NCBI GenBank assembly: GCA_963809795.1
Contig: CAWELN010000009.1
Coordinates: forward strand, 1-64,000
Length of the DNA: 64,000 nucleotides
Reading direction: 5' to 3'
Origin: DASUAS01 sp963809795
Lineage (GTDB): Bacteria > Actinomycetota > Acidimicrobiia > IMCC26256 > DASPTH01
A program made the translations under genes and the position numbers. Each line of letters opens with the position of its first letter. Positions within the stretch are counted from its first letter, which is position 1. Below, one piece after another: positions 19,883-28,867 of the stretch. The notes under the pieces were generated by a model. The model was not told the DNA's origin and did no database searches. It was given only the letters and a program-made list of their open reading frames with translations.

Positions 19883-21421
19883 TCAGCCCATCGCAGGATG
19901 GGTCGTGAGCTCGAGCTCGCGGTCGATCACCTTCTCGAGGAGCGCACGCTTGCGGCGCGCGCCCCAGACCTCGAGCTCGGCGTCGTCGAGGGTCCGTACC
20001 CGCAGCAGCACCAACGACGGGGTGACCATGGCGTCGAGCCCGTACACGTTCTGGTTGCGGCTGCGGTCGAGGCCGTCGGCCACCCGGAGGAGCGCGGCGA
20101 GGACGCGCACCCGCTCGACCGCGTCGGCGTCGAGCAGCGGGAACTCGTCGCTCACCCGCGGCTCGCCGCGCCGGTGCCAGCGCACGACGGCGGCGAGCAG
20201 CTCGATCTGGGCGGGGGAGAAGCCCCGGAGCTGACCGTTGCGCACGAGGTACGCGCCGTGCTTGTGGTGACCGCTGCTGGCGACGTGCTCGCCGATGTCG
20301 TGCAGCAGCGCGGCGAACTCGAGCAGCTCCCGGTCGGCGTCCCCGAGGCCGTGCACGGGCGCGGTGACGTCGAACAGGTCGAGCGCGAGCTTCGCCACCT
20401 GGCGGGCGTGGGGCTCGGCCCAGTTGCAGCGCCGGGCCAGGCCGAGGACCGCGCTGCGGCGGATCGCGTGCGGGTCGTCGGACCAGTCGGCGGGATCGTG
20501 CCGCCCGACGGCGTCGAGGACGATTCCTTCGCGGAGCGCCCACTCGCTGATGGTGAGCTGGTCGAGGTCGAACAGCTCCATCGCGGTCGCCAGCACCATC
20601 GACCCGGCCACGATGAGGTCGACGCGGCGGGCGTCGAGGCCCTCGTACCGGAGGCGATCGGTGGCCCGCGACGAGAGCAGCTCCTTGTGCAGCGTGAGGA
20701 ACTCCTGACGCGTGATCGCGAGCTGGTTCAGCGTGGCGGGGGCATCCTCGGCGCGCCGCGCGGTCACCATCTCGGCCAGGTTCTCGAGCGTGCCGCTGCT
20801 GCCGACCGCGAGCTTGGGTTCGAACGTCTCGACCTCCGCGACGACCGGCGTGAGCGCCTCGACGATGCGCGCCCGCAGCGCGCGGCGGTCGGGCTTCGAG
20901 ATCGGATCCGAGTGGACGCAGTCGGCGGTGAGGCGGGCGACCCCGAGCGGCACGCTGGTTGCCCACATCAGGCTGCTGGCGTCGCCCACCATGATCTCGA
21001 GGCTGCCGCCACCGAGGTCGAAGCACACCGCGGGCGCGGGATCGAGCACGACCGAGGCGCGGAGCGCGCCGAAGATCAGGCGCGCCTCCTCCTGGCCGCC
21101 GATGACCTCGACGTGCACGCCGGTCTCCGCCCGGATGCGGTCGACGAGCTCGCCGCCGTTCGAGGCCCGGCGGATGGCGCTGGTCGCCTTGGCCAGGAAC
21201 TCGGTGGCGCCGGCCGCCTCGCCCAGGAGGCGGAATCGGCGCACGGTCGCGATGGCCTGGTCCGCCGCGGTCGGTGGGATGACGCCGCGGCGGCTCACCA
21301 CGTCGCCGAGGCGGAGCATCTCCTTCTCCTGGACCAACGGGTCGATGTGCCCGTCGGCGTGCACGTCGGCAACCAGGAGGTGGAAGGAGTTCGACCCCAG
21401 GTCCATGGCGGCGACGCGCAT
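19883..21421 (-). CDS. ppx: Ppx/GppA phosphatase family protein with C-terminal HD domain
   Basis: Hydrolyses inorganic polyphosphate and/or pppGpp. 512 residues from ATG 21421 (G-rich site upstream). The ASKHA fold shows DLGSNSFHLLVADV at the start, ATSAIRRASNG, GGQEEARLIFG, and the phosphate loop FDLGGGSLEI, with SSGTLENLA later. The C-terminal HD domain carries LLHDIGEHVASSGHHKHG. The long form with HD matches exopolyphosphatases. A GTG three codons upstream is an alternative start. Confidence 0.9.
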   Translation of the reverse strand: MRVAAMDLGSNSFHLLVADVHADGHIDPLVQEKEMLRLGDVVSRRGVIPPTAADQAIATVRRFRLLGEAAGATEFLAKATSAIRRASNGGELVDRIRAETGVHVEVIGGQEEARLIFGALRASVVLDPAPAVCFDLGGGSLEIMVGDASSLMWATSVPLGVARLTADCVHSDPISKPDRRALRARIVEALTPVVAEVETFEPKLAVGSSGTLENLAEMVTARRAEDAPATLNQLAITRQEFLTLHKELLSSRATDRLRYEGLDARRVDLIVAGSMVLATAMELFDLDQLTISEWALREGIVLDAVGRHDPADWSDDPHAIRRSAVLGLARRCNWAEPHARQVAKLALDLFDVTAPVHGLGDADRELLEFAALLHDIGEHVASSGHHKHGAYLVRNGQLRGFSPAQIELLAAVVRWHRRGEPRVSDEFPLLDADAVERVRVLAALLRVADGLDRSRNQNVYGLDAMVTPSLVLLRVRTLDDAELEVWGARRKRALLEKVIDRELELTTHPAMG

Positions 21422-21492
21422 CGCCCCCACGCTACGGGAGGACGCGGGGTGGGTCGGTCACGTGCGCCGCAGCCCGCGCACCGGGCTTCTCG

Positions 21493-21498
21493 TAGGGT
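21493..21498 (+). promoter_or_regulatory. -10-like TAGGGT, six bases before the apbE start
   Basis: TAGGGT-TTCGCC-GTG. The distance leaves no room for a ribosome site, so a leaderless transcript is likely. Confidence 0.5.
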
Positions 21499-21504
21499 TT
21501 CGCC

Positions 21505-22449
21505 GTGAACGGAGGCGTGCTCGCACCACCGGCGCGGTTTCGGGCGATGGGCACCGACGTCGAGGTGTTGGCGGTCGGGGCCGACGCCGCCGCGATGGCC
21601 GAGCTCGGCGAGCTGGCGGCCACCGCCCTGGAGGCGCGCGAAGCCCGGTGGTCGCGCTTCCGGCCCACCAGCGAGCTGTGCCGGGTCAACGACGCCGGCG
21701 GCGCGCCGGTCGTGGTGTCGGCCGACACCTTCGCGCTGATCACCCGCGCCGTCGACGCGTGGCGCGCGACGGGAGGTCGCTACGACCCGACGGTGCTCGC
21801 CGCCCTCGAAGCGGCGGGCTACGACCGCGACTTCGACGCCGTCGCGCGCGCGGGCGACCCGGTGACCGAGCCTGCGCCCGGGGTCCCGGGCTGCGAGGGC
21901 GTGGAGCTCGACGGCCTCGTGTCCGCGGTGCGGTTGCCATCCGGCGTCGCGCTCGATCTCGGCGGCATCGGCAAGGGATTCGCGGCGGACACCGTCTCGA
22001 CCGAGCTGCTCGGCGCCGGGATACGGGGTGTGCGCGGCGTGCTGGTCAACCTGGGCGGCGACCTGCGCGCCCGCGGGGACGCACCGCTGCCGCACGGCTG
22101 GGTCGTGGCCGTCGACGATCCGCTCGCCACTGGACGCACCGGGCTGCTCGCCTTCGGCGAGGGCGCGGTGGCCACGAGCACGCGCACGCGGCGGGCGTGG
22201 TCGCGGGGCGACGTCGAGCTGCACCACCTCATCGATCCCCGCACCGGCGCGCCGGCGCGGTCGGGGCTGGCGTCGGTCACGGTCGTGGCCGGCGAGGCGT
22301 GGCGAGCGGAGGTGTTGGCCAAGGCGGCGTTCGTGGCCGGTCCCGACGAGGGCGCGCGCCTCGTCACCGACGCCGGTGCCACCGGGCTGCTCGTGACCGA
22401 CGACGCCGAGGTCGTCGAGCTGGCCGGCCTCACCGCCTTCCGTCCGTGA
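21505..22449 (+). CDS. apbE: FAD:protein FMN transferase
   Basis: 314 residues. Attaches FMN from FAD to a Thr/Ser of target flavoproteins. Visible family motifs: RFRAMGTDVEV at the start, RFRPTSELCRVN, the FAD/Mg segment LDLGGIGKGFAAD, VNLGGDLRARG and HHLIDPRTGAPA. No lipobox or signal peptide, so the protein may be cytoplasmic, unlike many lipoprotein ApbEs. No obvious target (Rnf, Nqr, NosR) lies in the window. GTG start at 21505. Confidence 0.92.
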   Translation: MNGGVLAPPARFRAMGTDVEVLAVGADAAAMAELGELAATALEAREARWSRFRPTSELCRVNDAGGAPVVVSADTFALITRAVDAWRATGGRYDPTVLAALEAAGYDRDFDAVARAGDPVTEPAPGVPGCEGVELDGLVSAVRLPSGVALDLGGIGKGFAADTVSTELLGAGIRGVRGVLVNLGGDLRARGDAPLPHGWVVAVDDPLATGRTGLLAFGEGAVATSTRTRRAWSRGDVELHHLIDPRTGAPARSGLASVTVVAGEAWRAEVLAKAAFVAGPDEGARLVTDAGATGLLVTDDAEVVELAGLTAFRP

Positions 22450-22492
22450 CTAGCCTCGGGGGTGCACGCCGCACCGCACGAGGAGCGTTCCG

Positions 22493-23275
22493 ATGACCGA
22501 CACGCAGCGCGAGACGGCCCGCGACGACCGCTGGTACCTGCCGAAGTACGACACCGTCGAAGAGGAGCGCCAGCACCGCAAGCAGCGCCTGGCCGCCGGC
22601 CTCCGGATCTTCGGGAAGTTCGGCTTCGAAGAGGGCGTCGCCGGCCACATCACCGCGCGTGATCCGGAGCGGCTCGACCACTTCTGGGTGAACCCGTTCG
22701 GGATGAGCTTCAGCCACATCCGCGTGTCCGACCTCCTGCTGGTCAACTCACGCGGCGAGGTCGTCGAGGGCGAGGGCAGCGTGAACACCGCGGCGTTCGC
22801 GATCCACTCGACCCTGCACGAGGCCCGCCCCGACATCACCGCCGCGGCGCACTCGCACTCGATCTACGGCAAGGCGTGGTCGTCGCTCGGTCGTCTCCTC
22901 GACCCGCTCACGCAGGACGCGTGCGCGTTCTACGGCGACCACGCGCTGTTCGACGACTACACGGGTGTGGTGATCGACCCGGAGGAGGGCAAGCGCATCG
23001 CGCACGCTCTCGGCGCCATGAAGGCGGTCATCCTCCGCAACCACGGGCTGCTCACCACCGGCAACTCGGTCGACGAGGCGGTGTGGTGGTTCGTCACCAT
23101 GGAGCGCTCGTGCCAGGCCCAGCTCCTCGCCGAGGCGGCGGGCACGCCGATCCCCATCGACGCGGAGATGGCGGCGCTCACCAAGACGCAGGTGGGTGAG
23201 CCGGTGTCGGGCTACTTCAACAGCAAGCCGCTGTTCGCCAAGATCGTGCGTGAGCAGCCCGACCTGCTCGACTGA
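22493..23275 (+). CDS. Class II aldolase/adducin family protein
   Basis: 260 residues. The zinc ligands are seen in AAAHSHSIYG (two His) and RNHGLL (third His). The longer adducin-like N-terminus (KYDTVEEERQHRKQRLAAG) and the FVTMERSCQAQ region match the actinobacterial class II aldolase/adducin group rather than L-fuculose-phosphate aldolase. The substrate is unknown. ATG start at 22493 with GAGGAG upstream. Confidence 0.85.
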   Translation: MTDTQRETARDDRWYLPKYDTVEEERQHRKQRLAAGLRIFGKFGFEEGVAGHITARDPERLDHFWVNPFGMSFSHIRVSDLLLVNSRGEVVEGEGSVNTAAFAIHSTLHEARPDITAAAHSHSIYGKAWSSLGRLLDPLTQDACAFYGDHALFDDYTGVVIDPEEGKRIAHALGAMKAVILRNHGLLTTGNSVDEAVWWFVTMERSCQAQLLAEAAGTPIPIDAEMAALTKTQVGEPVSGYFNSKPLFAKIVREQPDLLD

Positions 23276-23306
23276 CCTCCCCCGTCGTTCGCCTCCGCTC
23301 ACTCCG

Positions 23307-24353
23307 TCACGTCGGCGGACGGGCGGAGCCGCTCTCGACGCGGATGCTCGCGGCGGTCAGCGCGCGAGCTCGCGCGGTGTCGAGCGTGTGGTCACGCCAC
23401 CAGGCGAGCTCGCGGCCGGTCTCGTCGAACGCCTTCTCCCACGCCAGCTGCAGCATCACGCCGAGCAGGCACAGCGACCACTGACGCTCGAACCACGGCG
23501 CGGTGTCGACGTCGTGCCGCTCGAGCGTGGCGCGGTAGGCCTCGACGGTCCCATCCTTCTCGAATCCGTGCGGCAGGCGGGCCCGGTTGAGCGCGAGCGA
23601 GTGCGCGATCTCGGTGAGCGGCGGACCCGCGCCGGTGATCGACCAGTCCACGCAGACCGTGCGCCCGTCGGGCAGCGTCCCGAGGTTCGAGAACTTGGTG
23701 TCGCCGTGGAGCAGGGTCCTGGGCGTCTCGGCCAGGGCGTCGAACAGCGCCCAGGGCGCCCGGCGGAGCGGTCGCAACGCCGCGGCCAGCTCGGGGGAGG
23801 CGTCGTCGAGCCGCTGCCAGCCCTCGGTGGCGATGCGCGGCACCGGTTGCGGGAACCCGAGCGCCGCCTCGGCGTCGAGCGCGTCGGGGCCGAAGAACGA
23901 ATAGCGGTTGCTGACCGGCACGAGGCCGACGTCGTCGTGCCAGCCCCAGCACGCCGCGTGCAGCGTGGCGAGGTGGTCGAGGAGCCGGAGGTGCTGCTCC
24001 TCGTCGACCGGCGCGTCGCCGGCGGGAATCAGCCAGCGACCGACGTCGCGCATCAGCACCGCGCCGTGCCCCTCCTCGCGGGCGGCGCCGACGGTGGCGT
24101 GGTCGATGCAGTCGGGCAGCAGGTCGAGCACGCCGGACTCCCAGACCCGTACCGGGATGCAACCGACGTCGCCGGTCTGGCGCATGATCCAGTCGTCGCG
24201 GTGATCGACGTGCTTGAGCACGAACGGCTCGTCGTCGATCACCACGCGCTCGAAGCGGGCGCCCGACCTCGAGTCCTCGACCGCCATCGGCACCCGGCTC
24301 GACGCGCCCGCGACCAGGTCGTCGACCGACGCCGCCACCGGTCGTGGACGCAT
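23307..24353 (-). CDS. Aminoglycoside phosphotransferase (APH)-like kinase family protein
   Basis: 348 residues. The kinase-like fold has FVLKHVDHRDDW (Lys), the catalytic loop LLHGDTKFSNLG and the metal motif VCVDWSITGAGP. Such APH-fold proteins phosphorylate varied small molecules; nothing here points to drug resistance. The start codon ATG at 24353 shares a base with the stop of the upstream secreted-protein gene (TGATG), so the two are coupled. Confidence 0.78.
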   Translation of the reverse strand: MRPRPVAASVDDLVAGASSRVPMAVEDSRSGARFERVVIDDEPFVLKHVDHRDDWIMRQTGDVGCIPVRVWESGVLDLLPDCIDHATVGAAREEGHGAVLMRDVGRWLIPAGDAPVDEEQHLRLLDHLATLHAACWGWHDDVGLVPVSNRYSFFGPDALDAEAALGFPQPVPRIATEGWQRLDDASPELAAALRPLRRAPWALFDALAETPRTLLHGDTKFSNLGTLPDGRTVCVDWSITGAGPPLTEIAHSLALNRARLPHGFEKDGTVEAYRATLERHDVDTAPWFERQWSLCLLGVMLQLAWEKAFDETGRELAWWRDHTLDTARARALTAASIRVESGSARPPT

Positions 24354-24904
24354 CACGTACCGCCACCGGTACCGGCGCAGAACTGGCCGAGGTCGACGAC
24401 CACCTGTTGGGGGGCCGACCCGCATCCGGCGTCGGTCCCGCCGCTGGCGACGACGGTCCACGCGCCCGCGCCGCCGTGGAGGATCACCGTGAGCGGCGTG
24501 AAGGTCGCGCCCGGCTTCGCCGCCAGCTGCACCGCCGCCCACGTCGGGTCGGACGGGGCGAGGCGGCACGACGCCACGTCGGCGTCGGCCTCCGCGTCGG
24601 CGACCCCCGCGTCGACCGCGGCGCGGACCGGTCCGGTGTCGGCCCCGCACGGTCCGGGCGGCGCGTCGGCGGCCGGCGCCGTGGTGGTCGCGGTGTCGGT
24701 GGTCGGGCCGGCAACCGCAACCGTCGTGGTCGGGGCGCCGGTCGTGCTCGTGGGCGCCGCGGTCGTCGACGTCGTCGGCCCGGTCGTCGTCGTGGTGGGC
24801 GCGGGTGCGGCGGTGTCGTCGTCGCGGATCGCGTGCGCCGCGAAGACCGCGGCGACCACGAGCGCGACGGCGACGATCCCGGTGAGCACCCAGCGTCGGG
24901 CCAT
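24353..24904 (-). CDS. Exported or anchored Thr-rich protein of unknown function
   Basis: 183 residues. One N-terminal hydrophobic helix (VLTGIVAVALVVAAVFAAHAI), a Thr/Pro/Ala linker (residues about 32-85, stretches such as PTTTTTGPTTSTTAAP) and a small C-terminal domain with four cysteines. It looks like a membrane-tethered extracytoplasmic domain on a glycosylatable stalk. No family recognised. Coupled to an APH-like kinase gene. Confidence 0.7.
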   Translation of the reverse strand: MARRWVLTGIVAVALVVAAVFAAHAIRDDDTAAPAPTTTTTGPTTSTTAAPTSTTGAPTTTVAVAGPTTDTATTTAPAADAPPGPCGADTGPVRAAVDAGVADAEADADVASCRLAPSDPTWAAVQLAAKPGATFTPLTVILHGGAGAWTVVASGGTDAGCGSAPQQVVVDLGQFCAGTGGGT

Positions 24905-24939
24905 CGCGCCAGTCTCGCGGGCCGAGCGGCCGACGGGGC

Positions 24940-24945
24940 TACATT
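24940..24945 (+). promoter_or_regulatory. -10-like TACATT before the inositol-phosphatase-family gene
   Basis: TACATT ends six bases before the in-frame codon ATC at 24952. An identical TACATT precedes the gene at 42632 by seven bases. Confidence 0.4.
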
Positions 24946-24951
24946 CCCGGC

Positions 24952-25743
24952 ATCGCTGCCGATCCCGCGCCCGACCTCGCGACCGACCTCGCGTTCGCGC
25001 ATGCGCTCGCCGACGCCGCCGACGTCCTCACGATGCGCCGGTTCCGAGCGCGCGACCTGACGGTCGAGACCAAACCCGACCTCACGCCGGTCACCGAGGC
25101 CGACCGCGCGGTCGAGGAGATGATCCGCGACGAGCTTGCGCGCGACCGCCCGGGCGACGCGGTGCTGGGCGAGGAGTTCGGCACCACCGGGACCAGTCGC
25201 CGGCGATGGATCGTCGATCCCATCGACGGCACGAAGGGGTACGCCCGCGGGATCCCGGTGTGGGCCACGCTCATCGGGCTCGAGGTCGACGGCGATCTCG
25301 TGGCCGGCGTCGTGTCGGCACCGGCGCTCGGGTCGCGCTGGTCGGCGGCGCGCGGCCACGGCGCGCAGCGCGACGGCGAGCCGGTCACGGTGTCGAAGGT
25401 GGCGCGGATCGAGGACGCCCACCTGGCGTACGACTCGGTCGATGCGTTCGAGTCGGTCGGGCTCGAGGCGGAGTTCCTCGCGCTCGCCCGCCGGTGCTGG
25501 CGTGTGCGCGGCTTCGGTGACTTCTGGGCGCACATGCTGGTCGCCGACGGTTCCATCGACATCGCGGTGGAAGTCGGCGGCCTGAAGGTGTGGGATCTCG
25601 CGGCGGTGTGGGTGGTCGTCGAGGAGGCGGGTGGGCGCTGCACCGATCTGCGCGGCGAGTCGCGCATCGACGCCGGCGACGTGATCTCGACCAACGGGTT
25701 GGTGCACGACGACGTGGTCGCCGCGTTCGCGCCGTTGCGCTGA
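24952..25743 (+). CDS. Inositol monophosphatase / histidinol-phosphatase family protein
   Basis: About 263 residues. Metal-binding motifs are clear: GEEFG, WIVDPIDGTKGYARG and WDLAAVWVVVEEAGG. Family order fits histidinol-phosphatase (HisN-like) or inositol monophosphatase. The first helix (ALADAADVLTMRRF) begins upstream of the first ATG (25033), so translation must start earlier. No ATG, GTG or TTG lies at a sensible place, and ATC at 24952, six bases after TACATT, is my best guess; the start is uncertain. 23 bases before the FGGY kinase gene. Confidence 0.8.
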   Translation: MAADPAPDLATDLAFAHALADAADVLTMRRFRARDLTVETKPDLTPVTEADRAVEEMIRDELARDRPGDAVLGEEFGTTGTSRRRWIVDPIDGTKGYARGIPVWATLIGLEVDGDLVAGVVSAPALGSRWSAARGHGAQRDGEPVTVSKVARIEDAHLAYDSVDAFESVGLEAEFLALARRCWRVRGFGDFWAHMLVADGSIDIAVEVGGLKVWDLAAVWVVVEEAGGRCTDLRGESRIDAGDVISTNGLVHDDVVAAFAPLR

Positions 25744-25766
25744 GCGCATCGAGACAGGGAGACGGG

Positions 25767-27114
25767 ATGGGCACCGAGGTCACGGTCGGCATCGACATCG
25801 GTACCTCGTCGGTCAAGGCGATCGCGGCCGACGGCGACGGCAACGTCGTGGCGCGCGCCCGGGTCGCCCACGAGGTGCGCGTGCCTGCTCCGGAGCGCTT
25901 CGAGCACGATGCCGCGGTCGCGTGGCACGACGGTCCGCTCCGCGCGCTGGCGGAGCTCGGTGACCTCGACGTGCGCGGCGTGAGCGTGGCGGCCATGGTC
26001 CCGTCGCTCACCGCGGTCGACGGCACCGGCACGCCGGTCACCCCCGGGTTGCTGTACGGCGACGACCGCGGCCGCACCGGCGAATCGGACGGAGGCGGAG
26101 GCGGCACCGACGACGCGTCGGGTGGGTTCCTCGGGTTCGTCCGCTGGCTGGCCGGGGAGGCGCCGGGCGCGCACGGCCTCTGGCCCGCCCAGGCGGTGGC
26201 CAACCACGCGTTGAGCGGCGAGGCGGTGCTCGACACGACCACGGCCGCGCTCGCGCACCCCCTGTTCGACTGGGTCGGGTGGGACGAGCAGCTCGCGCAC
26301 CGGCTCGGGATCCGGACGGCACAGCTGCCGCGCCTCGTGCCCACCGGGTGGGAGGCGGGCCGCATCGGTGACGACGGGCCCGCGCTCGCGTCGGGGTGCG
26401 TCGACGCGATGGCCGAGCAGCTCGTGGCCGGGGCCGACCAGCCGGGTGACGTGCTCGTGCTGTTCGGCACCACGCTTGATCGTCTGGGTCGTGGCCGGCG
26501 AGGCGGCCGAGGTCCCCGGATACGTGAGCATCCCGCACACCGCGTCGGGCAACTTCCTCGTGGGCGGACCGAGCAACGCGGGCGGCATGTTCCGGGACTG
26601 GGTGATGCGCCTGTTCGGGCCGACGACGCATCGAGTCCTCGATCCCGGTGCGATCCCGGTGTGGGCGCCGTACCCGCGCGGCGAGCGCGTGCCGCTCAAC
26701 GACCCGACCCGCCGCGCGGTGCTCGAAGGCCTCGACCTCACCCACGACCCGGCTGCCGTGGTGCGTGCCGCCGACGAGGCGTCGGCGTTCGTGGTGAAGC
26801 GCGCGCTCGACGCCGCGGTCGCGCACGCCGGCGTCACCCCGAAGCGCGTCGTCGCATCGGGTGGCGGGACCAGGGTCGCGGAGTGGGTCCAGGCGGTGGC
26901 CGACGTCACCGACCTGCCGGTCGACTGCGTGGCGGTGCCCGACGGCGGCGCGCTCGGGTCCGCGTGGTTGGCCCGCATCGCCGCCGGGCTCGAGGAGCCG
27001 ATGGCCATGACCGAGGGTCGCCGGTGGGCGCGCACCGGGCGGCGGCTCGAGCCGCGCCCGGCGTGGAACGCGGCGGCGGGGGAGCGCTACGAGCGCTTCC
27101 TCGCGCTCAGCTGA
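25767..27114 (+). CDS. FGGY-family carbohydrate kinase (frame interrupted)
   Basis: About 448 residues. The N-terminal ASKHA motif is GIDIGTSSVKAIAADG, followed by a mid-protein substrate region and the C-terminal ATP site VVASGGGTRVAEWVQAVAD. It most resembles xylulokinase-like enzymes, but the sugar is not defined. The frame shifts at 26472-26478: CACGCTTGATC should lose one base to give FGTTLIVWVV. An unusual Gly-rich insert lies near residue 110 (SDGGGGGTDDASGG). ATG start at 25767 with AGGGAGA upstream; likely one operon with the phosphatase gene. Confidence 0.82.
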
Positions 27115-27926
27115 GCGCCGGGAGGGTCACGACCTCGCCCGGGAAGATCAGGTTCGGATCGCCCGACGCGAGCGCAGCCCGGTTCCGTTCGCACACCGCC
27201 ACCCAGTAGGGCGCGATCTCGGCGTCGGCGACATCGGCCGGTGCGATCCCACGGGTTGCCGCGAGCCGGCCCGCGGCCAGCGCCCAGAGGTCGTCGCCCG
27301 GCGCCACGACCACCTGCACCTCCATGCCGCCCGGTGGCGGTGAGGGCGCGGCCGGCGGGACGGCCGCCGCGGTCGGCGCGCTCGGCGCGGTCGGCGCGGT
27401 CGGCGCGGTCGGCACGGTCGGCGCGGTCCGCACGGTCGGCGGGACCGCAGGAGGGTTCGGGGCGGCCGTGGTCGCGGGCGGGAGCGACGCCAGGTCGCCG
27501 CCGCGACCGTCGCGCACGAACGTGGTCGGCGGCGGACCGGCGACGCGCGCGCCGCGCGCCGGCCGGCGCCAGCACCGCGCCGCCGACGACGGTGGCCGCG
27601 AACGCGGCGTCCACCACCCGCCGGACCGGTGGCAGCGCGGCCCAGCGCACCGCGCGCACCGCCGCGGGCACGCGCGTCACGGCCGCCGCGACGTAGAGCA
27701 GGGTGCCGGCGAGGAGCCACCAGGCGCCCAGCAGCGCCACCCAGCGCAGGCCGGCGACGAGCGCGTCGGCGGGCGGCGTGACCGCGAGCCAGTCGTCGAG
27801 GCGCGTGAGCGGAACCCGGAACGCGGGCTCGCGACCGATGGCGGTGAGCATGACGATCGCCGCACCCTCGGCGGCCACCGTCGTCATCGTCGCGACCGCC
27901 GCCGACAGTCGTCGTAGGGCAATCAT
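27107..27926 (-). CDS. LysM-domain protein with N-terminal membrane helices (frame interrupted)
   Basis: About 272 residues. The N-terminal part has three hydrophobic segments, then a Thr-Ala-Pro repeat linker and a C-terminal LysM-like domain (VVVAPGDDLWALAAGRL ... ERNRAALASGDPNLIFPGEVVTLP). LysM binds peptidoglycan glycan. The frame breaks near 27540-27552, where CGCG should be CGG; the corrected join reads ARRAVAGPPPTTFV. Start ATG at 27926, nine bases after a minus-strand TATCGT. Overlaps the FGGY gene tail by eight bases. Confidence 0.75.
27369..27440 (-). repeat. 9-base tandem repeat encoding Thr-Ala-Pro
   Basis: About eight units of a 9-mer (plus strand GGTCGGCGC) with few changes. 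It encodes TAP/TVP/SAP triplets in the linker of the LysM protein. Such simple repeats can expand or contract. Confidence 0.8.
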
Positions 27927-28043
27927 GACAAAGGTACGATATGCACCATTCGCCGGGAAGGTCAACCCACCGGAGGTCCGTGCCCCGAATCGTCAAGGGT
28001 GTTATGTTCCGGCCCGCACCAGCGAGGGGAGAGGGGTAGACGC

Positions 28044-28814
28044 ATGGCGCTCGCCGACGTGATCATCATCATCAGCCGCAACGGAGGGGCGTTCCTCTCC
28101 CGGTGGGCCCACGTCGTGGCCGGCATCACCTGGATCGGTCTCCTGTACTACTTCAACTTCGTGCAAGTGCCATCGTTCGCGGAGATGGACGCCGCGGCTC
28201 GCAACAACGCGATCGACAAGCTGGCCTCCCGGGCGCTGTGGTGGTTCCGCTGGGCGGCCGCCGCCACCCTGCTCACCGGCGTCCTGATCCTCATCATCCA
28301 GAAGAACGGCGACAAGTCGCAGCTGTTCTCCGGCGACTACATCAAGACCGTGCCGGGCATGGCGATCTACACCGGCATCCTCCTCGCGCTCACGATGTTC
28401 CTGAACGTGTGGCTCGTGATCTGGCCCAACCAGAAGAAGGTCATCGCGAACGCCCGGAACGTGCAGGCCGGCGGCGAGCCCGATCCTGCCGCGGCGGCCG
28501 CCGGGCGCAAGGCGGCGATGGCGTCACGCCAGAACACGATCTACTCGTTCACCATGCTGCTGTTCATGGTGGGCACGTCGCACTTCTTCCTGCCGGGCAA
28601 GTTCAAGTTCGCGCCGAGCGGCGGCGACCGCGCCACCTACTGGATCATCGTCGTGGTGATCTGGGGCCTCTTCGAGCTCAAGGCCCTGGGCGTCGGTGGC
28701 ACGAAGCCGGGCGGCCTCAACACGATCTACGACACCCACCAGGTGGCGATCGCCACCGGCCTGGTCCTGGTGGTCGTCTACTACTTCGTGTTCTACCTGG
28801 TGCTCAAGGCATAG
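28044..28814 (+). CDS. Urate-oxidase-N-terminal-like (PuuD-type) membrane protein
   Basis: 256 residues with seven to eight membrane helices. The start RNGGAFLSRWAHVVAGITWIG and FNFVQVPSF match the membrane domain of bacterial urate hydroxylase PuuD (Urate_ox_N). The C-terminal cytochrome c domain of PuuD is absent (no CxxCH), so electron transfer would need a partner. No purine genes are nearby, so urate oxidation is doubtful. ATG start at 28044 with GAGGGG upstream; TATGTT about 40 bases upstream may be the -10. Confidence 0.72.
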   Translation: MALADVIIIISRNGGAFLSRWAHVVAGITWIGLLYYFNFVQVPSFAEMDAAARNNAIDKLASRALWWFRWAAAATLLTGVLILIIQKNGDKSQLFSGDYIKTVPGMAIYTGILLALTMFLNVWLVIWPNQKKVIANARNVQAGGEPDPAAAAAGRKAAMASRQNTIYSFTMLLFMVGTSHFFLPGKFKFAPSGGDRATYWIIVVVIWGLFELKALGVGGTKPGGLNTIYDTHQVAIATGLVLVVVYYFVFYLVLKA

Positions 28815-28826
28815 AGATGCAGCGGA

Positions 28827-28850
28827 GCCGTGCCCGGAGGGCGGGACGGC
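28827..28850. terminator. GC hairpin between convergent genes
   Basis: GCCGTGCCC pairs with GGGC...ACGGC, with a short bulge, between the PuuD-type gene and the opposing MerR gene. No T-tract. A possible terminator by position. Confidence 0.35.
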
Positions 28851-28867
28851 GCCGCGGAATCGACCGG

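Noticed and set aside
23307..24353. Aminoglycoside-resistance gene
   Set aside because: Only the general APH kinase fold is visible; no drug-specific features or mobile context.
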